A stretch of 23,671 bases of DNA from contig JAJDBO010000019.1 in NCBI GenBank assembly GCA_029261305.1, positions 1 through 23,671 on the forward strand. Direction: 5' to 3'. Below the pieces are notes generated by a model. That model was not told where the DNA came from. It was given only the letters and a program-made list of their open reading frames with translations, and ran no database searches. Origin of the DNA: Nitrospirales bacterium (GTDB lineage Bacteria; Nitrospirota; Nitrospiria; Nitrospirales; UBA8639). Positions 1 through 8,244 of this stretch are shown piece by piece; the first letter of the stretch is position 1; each line of letters opens with the position of its first letter. A program made the translations under genes and the position numbers.

Positions 1-172
1 AAGAATGTTTTGCTTATCCACCAGACCGATTTTTGATATTTAAATTTCAAGTTCCAATGAAAACTTCTAAACATCACATTTACATTGATCCAAGAATTTA
101 GGGTCTGGTCATACAATGCCATATCCCTTAGATATTCAGAATTTTACTCTAACTTCCCTTCATGGTCGTGCG
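1..172. other. non-coding stretch after the lipase gene
   Basis: This AT-rich stretch lies downstream of the last gene of the minus-strand cluster. I see no convincing ORF and no strong hairpin with a T-run, so the transcript end is not placed here. Confidence 0.4.
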
Positions 173-1099
173 TTAAGAGGTTTTAGAATATAGCCCGTCT
201 ACTAGTTTTCTATACGTCGTCGAGTGATGCTGATGTAACGCTTGGGCTGTCCACAGATCATCGTCTGGAAAATTTGGATCAAATGTTCCGACCAAGGCTT
301 GATCTCCTTTCGGCTGGGCATACCCAATGCCAGCGGCCTCGCTAAACAAGTGTTTGATGTAGTCATCTTCTGGCCATCCCCACGACAAGTCATTCTTTTT
401 ATAAATATCTTGTAGGGATTGTTGAGATTCCCAACACCATGGAGCAATATCCAGGGTATTGTGAAGCCGCCATGGCCAATCCGTCGTCCCTAATCCATTA
501 AAGTAATTATTAAACCCGGCATTGCCTGCCGTCAGGCCCGCAAAGGACCACAGGGCCATATTCGTGACTGGTCCCCCGCCATAGAGTCGATCATTGAGAT
601 AAGCAAACATAGGTGGGGTGAGTGTCCCTCCCAAACTATGTCCGGTCACATACAGGTTATGGTTCGTGAGACCTTGCAGAAACGTGACCACATCCTTTTT
701 TGTAGAAGGATCCTTGAGCTTTAACAAATCTTGCATGCCATTATAGGTGCCCTGTGAAATCAATGCGGTGCTTGGAGCATGGGGAGCCAGCTTGTTGAAT
801 GGTTGAGTCGTCCCAATCGCAAAGTCTTCTTTCATCCAGGACTCCCAGCTATCAAAATTGGTCCCACGGATCACGACGATATACTCATTCGAGCCAACAT
901 TTTGCGCGACAAACATGAGGCTGTAGGCCACGTCCAGATCACTGACGAGTTCAGCTGGCCCCCACACCACTTGAAGTTTTAACTGGTCTTTGACTGTGTG
1001 TGGAATAGTTTTGATGTCTTGATAGGAAATTTCACACAAGGCAATCATTATGGGCGGATAGGCGTTACAGTTTCCAGAAATGAACGGCGATGTTGTCAT
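173..1099 (-). CDS. class 3 (alpha/beta-hydrolase) lipase family protein
   Basis: Predicted serine esterase acting on acylglycerols or phospholipids. The nucleophile elbow GHSLGG is at residues 153-158 (Ser155) after a hydrophobic strand (NLYVTGHSLGG). The class 3 oxyanion-side motif is recognisable as IVVIRGT (74-80). Likely triad partners are Asp217 in RLHNTLDIAP and His292 in HHSTTY, which matches the H-x3-Y ending common in the family. The 308 residues fit a single-domain lipase. No signal peptide or membrane segment is seen, so it would be cytoplasmic unless exported by another route. The ATG start has a good ribosome site (AAAGGAG, about 9 bases upstream). It is the last gene of the minus-strand cluster, 66 bases after the phosphatase gene. 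The lipase fold call is firm; the substrate is unknown. Confidence 0.88.
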   Translation of the reverse strand: MTTSPFISGNCNAYPPIMIALCEISYQDIKTIPHTVKDQLKLQVVWGPAELVSDLDVAYSLMFVAQNVGSNEYIVVIRGTNFDSWESWMKEDFAIGTTQPFNKLAPHAPSTALISQGTYNGMQDLLKLKDPSTKKDVVTFLQGLTNHNLYVTGHSLGGTLTPPMFAYLNDRLYGGGPVTNMALWSFAGLTAGNAGFNNYFNGLGTTDWPWRLHNTLDIAPWCWESQQSLQDIYKKNDLSWGWPEDDYIKHLFSEAAGIGYAQPKGDQALVGTFDPNFPDDDLWTAQALHQHHSTTYRKLVDGLYSKTS

Positions 1100-1165
1100 A
1101 TGAGGTATCTCCTTTCTGATTGATAGGTGCCACGCGGCTTCGCCAAATCAACACTGCCCTTCTAT

Positions 1166-2677
1166 TCATTTCCCAATCACCTGGCACACAGGGATTAAAC
1201 TTGATCCGCATTTTGCCAGTTTGACCTTTTTCATTCCCCAGAGAGTTCCAGTCCAACTGGAGGTCGCGAGGTCTATAGCCATATATCCATGATGCTTGAT
1301 CACCTGTCCGCCCTCGACCGTTGGACCATGGTGCGGCAATGCCACATTTTTGGGAATCGTCGGTGGAAGATGTTTGCTTTTTGATAATTTGACTCCTCCA
1401 TTTCCTGTAATCAATTGCGGAGGGAGCGTCTCTTTCGTAAATGATAAGGTTTCAAAAGTATGCATGTGCCCAGAGAGCAAGAGAGAGATCTTCGCTGGCA
1501 CCTTATTTTTTGAGGCCTTTTGCAAGGTTTGATTAATGGCTTTTACTTCTGGAGGATTTTTCTTTGGCTCATACTTCTTGATTCCCCATAAGGGCCGGTG
1601 CGTCATCAACCAGGTTTGTGTACTATTGGTAATCAGCTTTGGAATCTGGTTGAATTGGCTTTGGTATATCTCCAAAGGGTATTTCTCCGCTGAGGATTTT
1701 CCCCGTGTAGGCTTAGGCGCATGGGCGTCACAGGCATTGGCTGAATCCAACACCAGAACTCCTAGGGTTTTGAGCTGCACGATGTAGGGGTCCACAAAAA
1801 GTAAATGACTCATGACATTCTTGTCAGGCTTGGACAGACTCCCTTGGTTCGGGCAGCTCATCTGCGCCATCCCCGCGCCTTTCAGGTTTGAACCTGGCCC
1901 AAGAAAGTAAAACCAGCCCGGTCCCGCTCTGCTGCACAATTCATGATTTCCTCGGGCAAAGATCCAGGGCGCAGTTGGCAACAGGTCTTGTGCTGGGAAA
2001 AAGAAGTCATTCCACCAATTCGTCCAATTGTCTGGCATCGAACTATCAGCAGCATTCTGGCTATAGTAGTCGCTGGTGAGCTGACACTGTGAGTCTGAGT
2101 CCGCATCGTCGCCAGCATCATAGACAGAGAAGGACTCGTTGCTCCCTTTTATCGTCACCGTGCTTGAGGTACCACGATAGTTAAAGTCTCCCATGTGCAA
2201 AATCAGATCAGGGGATTTCCATGCACCGGCACAGGCCAAACTATAAAAGGGCGTTGCTGGCCCCGTGGGACAATCCTTTACTTTGCAACCCGTATCTCCG
2301 TAGACCAAAATTTTAGATGGGGATGAGGTCACGGCTTGGAGCGTGATGTCGCTATCAGTCACCGTCAACGCTTGATCAAACGAAATGAATGCCTCACAGA
2401 CGGTCACGTCAAACTGAACCGAATTAGGATTTTGGCGAGGAGACATCGTAATCGAGTTCGAACCATAAATGAGTTTCGGACAAGCCGTAGAGGCACCATG
2501 AAGTATGACCCGTGCCATGGGAACCGTCTCACCGGTATTTGAAGACGTCAACAATGTGTATGCAGCATACGTAGTCTGTTGAGAGGCTTTCGCTCCCCAA
2601 GGGTGAGCCATACATATCACCAAGGGCAGCACCCAGACGATCCATCGAAGAAAGTTGTAGTTGCAATGTTGTGTCAT
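1166..2677 (-). CDS. exported metallophosphoesterase, purple acid phosphatase-like
   Basis: Predicted binuclear-metal phosphomonoesterase, exported. A Sec signal peptide covers residues 1-31 (hydrophobic WIVWVLPLVICMA, likely cleavage AKA|SQ). All five purple acid phosphatase blocks appear in order: GDTG (Asp128), GDFNY (Asp164 and Tyr167, the position of the iron-binding Tyr), GNHE (Asn244, His245), WLMTHRP (His360) and GHMH (His404, His406). The Tyr in block 2 and the absence of the usual His in block 1 favour purple acid phosphatase over the generic calcineurin-like class. Residues 33-122 form a beta-rich N-terminal part, as in many phosphatases of this type. The 503 residues fit a secreted enzyme. 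The ribosome site GAGGA lies 9 bases before the ATG and the gene starts 20 bases after the sulfatase stop, so the two are probably co-transcribed. Its physiological substrate is not shown. Confidence 0.85.
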   Translation of the reverse strand: MTQHCNYNFLRWIVWVLPLVICMAHPWGAKASQQTTYAAYTLLTSSNTGETVPMARVILHGASTACPKLIYGSNSITMSPRQNPNSVQFDVTVCEAFISFDQALTVTDSDITLQAVTSSPSKILVYGDTGCKVKDCPTGPATPFYSLACAGAWKSPDLILHMGDFNYRGTSSTVTIKGSNESFSVYDAGDDADSDSQCQLTSDYYSQNAADSSMPDNWTNWWNDFFFPAQDLLPTAPWIFARGNHELCSRAGPGWFYFLGPGSNLKGAGMAQMSCPNQGSLSKPDKNVMSHLLFVDPYIVQLKTLGVLVLDSANACDAHAPKPTRGKSSAEKYPLEIYQSQFNQIPKLITNSTQTWLMTHRPLWGIKKYEPKKNPPEVKAINQTLQKASKNKVPAKISLLLSGHMHTFETLSFTKETLPPQLITGNGGVKLSKSKHLPPTIPKNVALPHHGPTVEGGQVIKHHGYMAIDLATSSWTGTLWGMKKVKLAKCGSSLIPVCQVIGK

Positions 2678-2697
2678 GTTGATTGTTCCTCATCCTT

Positions 2698-3693
2698 TCA
2701 TGGACCCACAGCCACTTGGCTTAAGAAACCCCGGATGCCAACTTTGAGGGAATAATCGTATTGCGCCTGAGGTTTGTTATTCGTACGTAAGTCTTCATTT
2801 TGCGTCGGTGAACTCATGGCGCAATTCTGGGGAAGTCCGGTTGGATTCAAGGGCACCTGAAATTTTCCTTGCATGGGTGTCGTACTCATGTCGCCCTGAG
2901 CGCGAACCGGAACCGAACCACCGGGCCCGAACGCCGGGGATAACGCGCGTGGAAGCGTTGGATACACGGCAATATCATGCGGATTGGTAAATGAGCTCAC
3001 CGCGAGGAACGGTTTGGTTTCTGGAGTATGCGTGCTTCGGGGGTGATCCTCATTTTGTTGCGAGGTGGCTCGGCTGCAGGGCACACCTAACCCTCGTGCC
3101 TGGAGAAAGGCACAGGCAGAGTCAGCGAATTGATAATCACGGAATGTGCCAAGATTATTTAATTGCGCTCCATGGGGCGCAGGCCAGGACAGCTCCCAAT
3201 TTTCATAACCAAATCCCTGTAGGGTACGTTTGGGTGGTTTACTGACATGCCATTTGCCGAAGTGATGCGTGCTGTAGCCTATCGCTTTGAACCAATCGCC
3301 CAAGGTGGCAAACCCATCGTGACGCAGCCATGGAAAATTTTGAGTATCTCCGCTTTTGAACTGGCCGTCCGTCTGGGTGACACCGGTTCGTGGACCATAC
3401 TGGCCAGTCATAATACTGGCGCGTCTGGGAATACATGCGGATTCCGCGATACTGTGATTGGTCAACACCACCCCGTATTCCCGTAACTTGGTGAAGCCCG
3501 GGAAATGTTTCACGAAGGGATTGTCTTTCAGGTCTCCCACAAAGGGAAGAATGTCCTTCATGGAATTGGCCAAGCCTGCGTCCCCGTAACTGAGTCGCGG
3601 GTAACGAAGTTGGTCAACAAGGATCAGGAGGATATTGGGCCGAGAGGGAGGGGTTTCTTTGCTCGACTTTGGTAAGTCTTTTTTGCCTGCCAT
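2698..3693 (-). CDS. sulfatase family protein, apparently lacking the C-terminal part
   Basis: The N-terminal half of a type I (formylglycine) sulfatase is clear. PNILLILVDQLRYP (19-32) carries a first metal-binding Asp27. SACIPRRAS gives the C-x-P-x-R signature with Cys87, the residue converted to formylglycine, and Arg91. HFGKWHV (144-150) supplies Lys147 and His149, and NPHD (237-240) the next conserved block. The protein stops at 331 residues, while family members usually have about 450-600. No C-terminal DHG-type metal block is found, and the next gene starts 20 bases later. It may therefore be a truncated, possibly inactive enzyme. No signal peptide is seen. Ribosome site AGGGGAG sits 5 bases before the ATG. 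Family membership is secure; activity is doubtful. Confidence 0.8.
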   Translation of the reverse strand: MAGKKDLPKSSKETPPSRPNILLILVDQLRYPRLSYGDAGLANSMKDILPFVGDLKDNPFVKHFPGFTKLREYGVVLTNHSIAESACIPRRASIMTGQYGPRTGVTQTDGQFKSGDTQNFPWLRHDGFATLGDWFKAIGYSTHHFGKWHVSKPPKRTLQGFGYENWELSWPAPHGAQLNNLGTFRDYQFADSACAFLQARGLGVPCSRATSQQNEDHPRSTHTPETKPFLAVSSFTNPHDIAVYPTLPRALSPAFGPGGSVPVRAQGDMSTTPMQGKFQVPLNPTGLPQNCAMSSPTQNEDLRTNNKPQAQYDYSLKVGIRGFLSQVAVGP

Positions 3694-3772
3694 CGTGTCT
3701 CCCCTTTTAATCTAATACTCAAACAACACCTGAATGCCTGTTGATGTAAAAATACGTTTGCGATCACCACCT

Positions 3773-6136
3773 CTAAAAGATCTCATCTCCATCGACTGTG
3801 AGATATTCCTGCCAAGTCAGATAGCCTTCTGCGATCAAACGTTTAGGAACACCACTGGGTCCAATGGTTGATGCATTGAAGGCGGTTTCCGCAGCTTGTG
3901 TTGCGGAAAAGGCTAGGCCGTTGGGAAACTCCTTGGCCCATCGTTCCACCTGCGCGACGATCGCTCCAAACACTGTTAAATTGTTGCCGGTGACATACAC
4001 GCGCAGGGTTGAGTAAATGACTAGCCTGTTCGTTGGTCCACCTTCGCCGATATCGATTTGCCAATAATGTTGTGCGGTGATGGGCGCTTCTTCAGCAAGA
4101 GAATAACCATTTTGCTTGAAGGCTCCGATCAATTGTTTCGAAGCCGTCGGACGATTCAAAAACCGGTCATCATTGCCGGGCAATGGAAAAAGATATTTAT
4201 TGGAACTGCCATCAAACACCGAAAGCTGTTGATCGAGAGTTCGCATGACCAAATACGATCGAGGCATGGCAGGGTTTGTATCTTTCTGGTTGTCAATCAA
4301 CCAATCATCAATTTTCTTAACAATCGCTTGGGGTCCTAACGGATAGCCCGCGGCATCAAACGTTGGGGCTAACTCCTGTAAACGGGCTTGGACAAGTTTG
4401 TCCTGGTCATCGAGCGGGAGATTAAATAGCGGCACACCTTCCTTGAGTGCAACGGCCGCACCAACCAGTGATCCGCCTATCAATGTGCTTGCCGTCAATT
4501 CGAGGCCTTGGAGTTGGGCTCGATCAAAAGAGGTTGATTGTTTATTTTGCCCCAATCCAATGAGACAGCCACGCATGGTGGACTGAATGAGAATACAATC
4601 GCTGAAATCTGCTCCAGACAGGAAGGCCTGTGTAAAGTCCGTACCGGTGAGCAAACTGCCATTCAACGCTGCGCCTTCCAAGTCAGCATGGTCCAACGTG
4701 GCGTTGCTGGCATACCACGCGACTCCTCGCAAATTCGCACCAGCCATATTGGCTCCTGGTGCTCGGGTACCGAGGCAACGCGCGCCTGATAAATTCGCCG
4801 GACGAAGATCGATTGAATCCAAGAACACGTCGATGGTCCCCGCACGATTGAGAATAAGGGCATACGGTCCGTTGGGATCATCAATGGTCCACCTTGCTTT
4901 CTGTTCAACAATCACGATTAACGATTCCTCGCCTAGCTTGGCGCCTTTGTCGGTGAAGGCTTTGATCAGATCTGTTTGAGGATATTTCACGGTGTCCAGT
5001 TCATTGGCAAAACTTCCTGGCAAATTAAAAAGGAAGGCTTTGGCTCCCATCTTCGCCTGACTAAAATCTGTCCCGGACAAGTCGGCATTCACAAAGTTGG
5101 CGCTTTGGCCATTGATGCTGGTCAGGGAGGCGTTTTTGATACTCGCCCCAACCGCAACCACTTCGCGCAGGTTGGCCCCATCTAGTTTCACGTTGTTCAA
5201 CACGGCACCAGCTAACAGGGCACTTCCCGCTTGCGCGCTGGTGAAATTCATTTTTGTAAGATCAGCCCCGCGAAAATCCCCACTAGTGAGAATCGCCTGC
5301 GTACAGTCTAGCTCCGTGTCGGCATTGCCTAAGATTGCCCCTTTGGCTTTACAACCCGTGAAGTCGATTTGGACTGCACTTTTCGGCATTCCCCATTTCA
5401 CACCCTCCATGATGGCATTGTTGAATTTGGCTTGATCCAAGATCGCACCATCGCAGGTAAAACCCGTCAACACAGCTTGAGCAAACACGGCGGATGTCAA
5501 CATGGTGCCATCCAGGGCAGAAGTCGTCAGATCGGCCTGGGTGAAATCAGCGCCGGTGAAATCAATCCCTGCCATACTTTGGTCAGAGAGATTCACATTT
5601 AATAAATCCACGCCCTTGCCATTTTTAGAATTCTGCATAGTGCCCAAAGAAGGGGTGGCCACCTGAGGCGCGAACACAGTCGATGCGTTTGAGGAAGAAT
5701 TGATCGTGAGAATTGGGCTTGGGTTATCCACCATGTAGTACACAGTCTTCGGGCCATCGGCCGTACGCACTTGCATGGTTGATGCGAATGGAACTCCCGA
5801 TAACTCGATGATGACTGCTTCGCTGAAGTCCTCAGTCAAAAGCAACCAACCCAGCGACGTATCAAGCGTAACCCATAACAGGCTTGCCATCTGCATGTAA
5901 TACCCGCCACCAGACTGAGCGTAGAACATGCATCGTTCGTTTTCCGTCGCTGCTAGGGCTGACATGGTGGGCAGAAAGAGACCGGAAGAGTGAATTCTGT
6001 CACCCAGTGGGGCAAGGGGGTGTTCCTCTGTAATGTCGCCCTTGAATTTCTGGGTTGTCAGATAATATGGCCCGACACCAGCTTGGGTCGAGCCAAATAC
6101 GATCTTGCCTCCAAATTCGCCATAATTTTCTGACAT
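3773..6136 (-). CDS. pentapeptide-repeat protein with three copies of a novel ~60-residue module
   Basis: A 787-residue protein without signal peptide. Residues 1-165 form a beta-rich domain I do not recognise. Two pentapeptide-repeat tracts follow (about 176-365 and 442-565), with A(D/N)LxX-type units such as GADFTQADLT, GADLTKMNF and GANMAGANLRG, which fold as a right-handed quadrilateral helix. Between and after them lie three copies of an unnamed module (about 385-440, 584-642, 664-720), recognised by a short helix, G-x-x-L, a W-x-I-D core (RWTIDD, DWLIDN, YWQIDI) and a closing L-x-V strand. The same module occurs in the 1298-residue protein at the far end of the cluster. The ATG start has a moderate ribosome site (GGAAAG). 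It follows a 353-base gap, so it may open a second transcription unit with the three hydrolase genes. Molecular role unknown; pentapeptide folds generally serve as protein-contact surfaces. Confidence 0.8.
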   Translation of the reverse strand: MSENYGEFGGKIVFGSTQAGVGPYYLTTQKFKGDITEEHPLAPLGDRIHSSGLFLPTMSALAATENERCMFYAQSGGGYYMQMASLLWVTLDTSLGWLLLTEDFSEAVIIELSGVPFASTMQVRTADGPKTVYYMVDNPSPILTINSSSNASTVFAPQVATPSLGTMQNSKNGKGVDLLNVNLSDQSMAGIDFTGADFTQADLTTSALDGTMLTSAVFAQAVLTGFTCDGAILDQAKFNNAIMEGVKWGMPKSAVQIDFTGCKAKGAILGNADTELDCTQAILTSGDFRGADLTKMNFTSAQAGSALLAGAVLNNVKLDGANLREVVAVGASIKNASLTSINGQSANFVNADLSGTDFSQAKMGAKAFLFNLPGSFANELDTVKYPQTDLIKAFTDKGAKLGEESLIVIVEQKARWTIDDPNGPYALILNRAGTIDVFLDSIDLRPANLSGARCLGTRAPGANMAGANLRGVAWYASNATLDHADLEGAALNGSLLTGTDFTQAFLSGADFSDCILIQSTMRGCLIGLGQNKQSTSFDRAQLQGLELTASTLIGGSLVGAAVALKEGVPLFNLPLDDQDKLVQARLQELAPTFDAAGYPLGPQAIVKKIDDWLIDNQKDTNPAMPRSYLVMRTLDQQLSVFDGSSNKYLFPLPGNDDRFLNRPTASKQLIGAFKQNGYSLAEEAPITAQHYWQIDIGEGGPTNRLVIYSTLRVYVTGNNLTVFGAIVAQVERWAKEFPNGLAFSATQAAETAFNASTIGPSGVPKRLIAEGYLTWQEYLTVDGDEIF
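3977..4147 (-). repeat. W-x-I-D module, copy 3 (pentapeptide protein residues 664-720)
   Basis: The module shows LIGAFKQNGYSLAEEAPI followed by YWQIDIGEGG and RLVIY...LRVYV. It is closest to copy 1 in the LI-x-AF start. Confidence 0.6.
4211..4387 (-). repeat. W-x-I-D module, copy 2 (pentapeptide protein residues 584-642)
   Basis: The module shows FDAAGYPLGPQAIV, then DDWLIDN, then RSYLVM and LSVFD. It has the same order of helix, G-x-x-L, tryptophan core and closing strand as copy 1. Confidence 0.6.
4817..4984 (-). repeat. W-x-I-D module, copy 1 (pentapeptide protein residues 385-440)
   Basis: The module is inserted between the two pentapeptide tracts. It shows LIKAFTDKGAKLG followed by ARWTIDDPNGPYALIL and a closing IDVF strand. 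It aligns by eye to the four other full copies in this window. Confidence 0.6.
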
Positions 6137-6489
6137 GTTCTGTCTTTCCAGTGGTTAAAAAAGCACGGATTGTCTGCTACGTTTACCTATTGGATTTTCA
6201 ATGAAATTCGTTTTTGTCCTAATGGTTAAAGAATCTGAGAGTAAATCCGAAGCTCGAATATCGAAATCCGAAACAAATTGGAAATCCAAAATTCGAATGT
6301 TTCAAACAGATCATTCCGTCATTTTAAGAACGCGTACACAGTGGATGTAATCCTGCATTTAATCTTCAAGGTGTCCTGGCTCTTCTCCAGATTTGATATT
6401 TGGTCATTGAAATTTGTTTCGGATTTCGATATTCGCATTTCGAGATTATGAAACGTATTTAGAATCACTATAAGAAGGCATCAAAGAGT
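6137..6489. other. 353-base AT-rich intergenic gap dividing the cluster
   Basis: No ORF of interest is seen. The gap separates the lipid-binding paralogues from the pentapeptide/hydrolase genes and contains a long inverted repeat. It may hold a promoter for the downstream genes, but no clear promoter motif was found. Confidence 0.5.
6256..6434. repeat. 24-base perfect inverted repeat with 131-base spacer
   Basis: The left arm (6256-6279) reads gaatatcgaaatccgaaac plus aaatt; its exact reverse complement is at 6411-6434. Partly matching sequence extends on both sides, with CTCGAA-like bases outside and fragments of gaaatccaaaattcgaa inside. The sequence resembles dispersed self-complementary intergenic repeats; that resemblance is from memory and is not checked. 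It could be a remnant miniature element. Confidence 0.7.
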
Positions 6490-8166
6490 CTAAGATTTAA
6501 ATTCCACGTCGGTTAAGATTGAGATGAATCCTTTCTGAATACTCAGTTCTGCCTGATCAAAGACAAAGGTAAATCCTTTCATGATTGGTAACGGCACTCC
6601 GACTTTTCCGAGACCCTCCATAGCCGCCATATAGGCGCTTTCGCCCACGACTGGCCACACGAGACTTCCAAATGTCTGTTTATTAAAATTAGGCACAGTG
6701 GTTGACACGAACGTGACAGCATTCTCCACATTGAGGATGCCGAATTGGAGGGTCTGGACCTTGCCGGATATACCCAACGCGAGGTTGATCATGACATCCG
6801 TGCGGGACACATCAAACACAATATTCGGGTTTGGCGTGGTCTTAGTTTCGATCACGAGCGTGAACTGCATATCTTGGGTCACAGCCATGCCCGCCAGTAA
6901 AGCCGCCTTTTCGATGGTGGCAAAATAGGTTTCAGAAACTTTTGCCCCGGTGAGTTCTGCCTCGAGCGCGGCTTTGCTGACAAAGGCTTCATTACCGACC
7001 GTATTCGCAAGCGTGGTATACACCGTCGCTGGTAATTGCCCTTTCAAAATCTTTAACACCGCATCGGTAAAGATATACGCGTCTTGAAATGAGGTCAGGG
7101 GCGCGGCTTTGGGTGAAACCTGAGCCTGCATGTAGGTATCTTCATAGGGTTTCAAAGAGGGAAGCCAGCTGGCATACGTCTTCACTTTCAAGGCTGCGGG
7201 GTTGGGTAAGTCATTGGGGTCCACCGTGACATCGAGTTTCCCATCTTTCCAAAATGCCCAGTTCAGCGCATCCACTTCATAGTTCGAGACATAAATATTG
7301 AGATGATGCTGATCCGTGGCCGTCGGAACTGGCGGGACAGGAAAGTTGGCTGGGGGCGTTCCAGGATATTTTGTCGTTTGATAGGTGACGTCTCCTGTGA
7401 TCCCGATAGTAATGCCATTGCTATTAGGAAATTTCAGTCCTGAATCACCCAGCGCAAAATCAAAGGTGATGTCACTGGTAAGTTTGCCACTCGCGGCTAT
7501 GGTAGTCGTGAGAGAATTAAAGAGTGTTTCAATCGTGGTGCCCAATTTGATATCAGAAACGGCATTCGCCGTTTCCTTTGAGACATTATGCTTAAAGCAC
7601 CCGTGCATGGTCTCGCCCTGCAGAATGCTCTTGCCAGGAATATTGGCTTTTTCCCCGCTCGTCTTGGATGAGGTACCCGTGACCTTAATGATGTAATCAT
7701 TACCCTGGCTTTGATAGGAAAACTGGAGTGTCAATGTGACCGCCAGTAACCCAAACGACGGGGCATAGCCATAGTTTTTGTCGTTATGGGTAGTGTTACA
7801 ACTCACGTGTTTTCCCGATTGCACGCACCACCAGTCTTTATACTTTTCGTTCCAGTCGTACGAAGCGGAAAATTTCGCCGCATTGATAACCAGGGAAAAT
7901 GTGCTTCCCGGCGGAGTTCCGGCATTCAATTGTTCAATACTTTGGTATTGCGGGTGGAAGTCCACCATGGTGCCGTTACTGAGCGTGATGGTGATCTTAG
8001 AGTAGGTATTCCAACTATAGGGACTACGCTTCGTAAACTCTTTGATTGGCATGGTTTTTCCTGCTGGTGTTAATCCACTGAGAATACCGGCTGCCTTGTC
8101 GCCAATGAATTGCTGTGCAAAAAAGTCGATTCCCGCTTTGCCAATCGCCATCGAAAGTGCTTGCAT
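6490..8166 (-). CDS. BPI/LBP-like (TULIP superfamily) lipid-binding protein, paralogue 1
   Basis: Predicted two-barrel lipid-binding protein of 558 residues, no signal peptide. By eye its order of features follows mammalian BPI/LBP. There is an N-terminal helix with AGIDFFAQQF, and PPGSTFSLVINAAKFSASYDW (86-105) stands where BPI has its conserved strand pair. A proline linker PPANFPVPPVP (271-281) is followed by HHLNIYVSNYEVDALNWAFW (287-306) and DGKLDVTV. The C-terminal tail has GVPLPIMKGF (523-532) and AELSIQKGFISILTDVEF, like the GFPLP... tail of BPI/LBP. Cys190 is conserved in all four paralogues; a C-x8-C pair (114, 123) is shared only with paralogue 2. It is the last of four tandem genes, 78 bases after paralogue 2, with ribosome site AAGGA 7 bases before the ATG. 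The ligand is unknown. A bacterial TULIP protein of the P47/OrfX type is the main alternative placement. Confidence 0.72.
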   Translation of the reverse strand: MQALSMAIGKAGIDFFAQQFIGDKAAGILSGLTPAGKTMPIKEFTKRSPYSWNTYSKITITLSNGTMVDFHPQYQSIEQLNAGTPPGSTFSLVINAAKFSASYDWNEKYKDWWCVQSGKHVSCNTTHNDKNYGYAPSFGLLAVTLTLQFSYQSQGNDYIIKVTGTSSKTSGEKANIPGKSILQGETMHGCFKHNVSKETANAVSDIKLGTTIETLFNSLTTTIAASGKLTSDITFDFALGDSGLKFPNSNGITIGITGDVTYQTTKYPGTPPANFPVPPVPTATDQHHLNIYVSNYEVDALNWAFWKDGKLDVTVDPNDLPNPAALKVKTYASWLPSLKPYEDTYMQAQVSPKAAPLTSFQDAYIFTDAVLKILKGQLPATVYTTLANTVGNEAFVSKAALEAELTGAKVSETYFATIEKAALLAGMAVTQDMQFTLVIETKTTPNPNIVFDVSRTDVMINLALGISGKVQTLQFGILNVENAVTFVSTTVPNFNKQTFGSLVWPVVGESAYMAAMEGLGKVGVPLPIMKGFTFVFDQAELSIQKGFISILTDVEFKS

Positions 8167-8184
8167 GATGTTCCTTCTCTTCAG

Positions 8185-8200
8185 CCGGAATGATTGCCGG
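8185..8200 (-). promoter_or_regulatory. leader hairpin upstream of paralogue 1
   Basis: CCGG arms enclose an 8-base loop about 19 bases upstream of the ATG and just before the ribosome site. A hairpin occupies the equivalent place before paralogues 2 and 3, with similar flanking CAGCCGG sequence. Confidence 0.45.
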
Positions 8201-8207
8201 ATTACAT

Positions 8208-8229
8208 CTCTCCTTTATTAAGAGGAGAG
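8208..8229 (-). promoter_or_regulatory. second inverted repeat between paralogues 2 and 1
   Basis: Arms CTCTCCT and AGGAGAG (7 bases, perfect) enclose an 8-base loop. It lies between the stop of paralogue 2 and the leader hairpin of paralogue 1. No T-run follows, so it is more likely an RNA-processing or stability element than a strong terminator. Confidence 0.45.
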
Positions 8230-8244
8230 CCAAGTGACTCAGGC

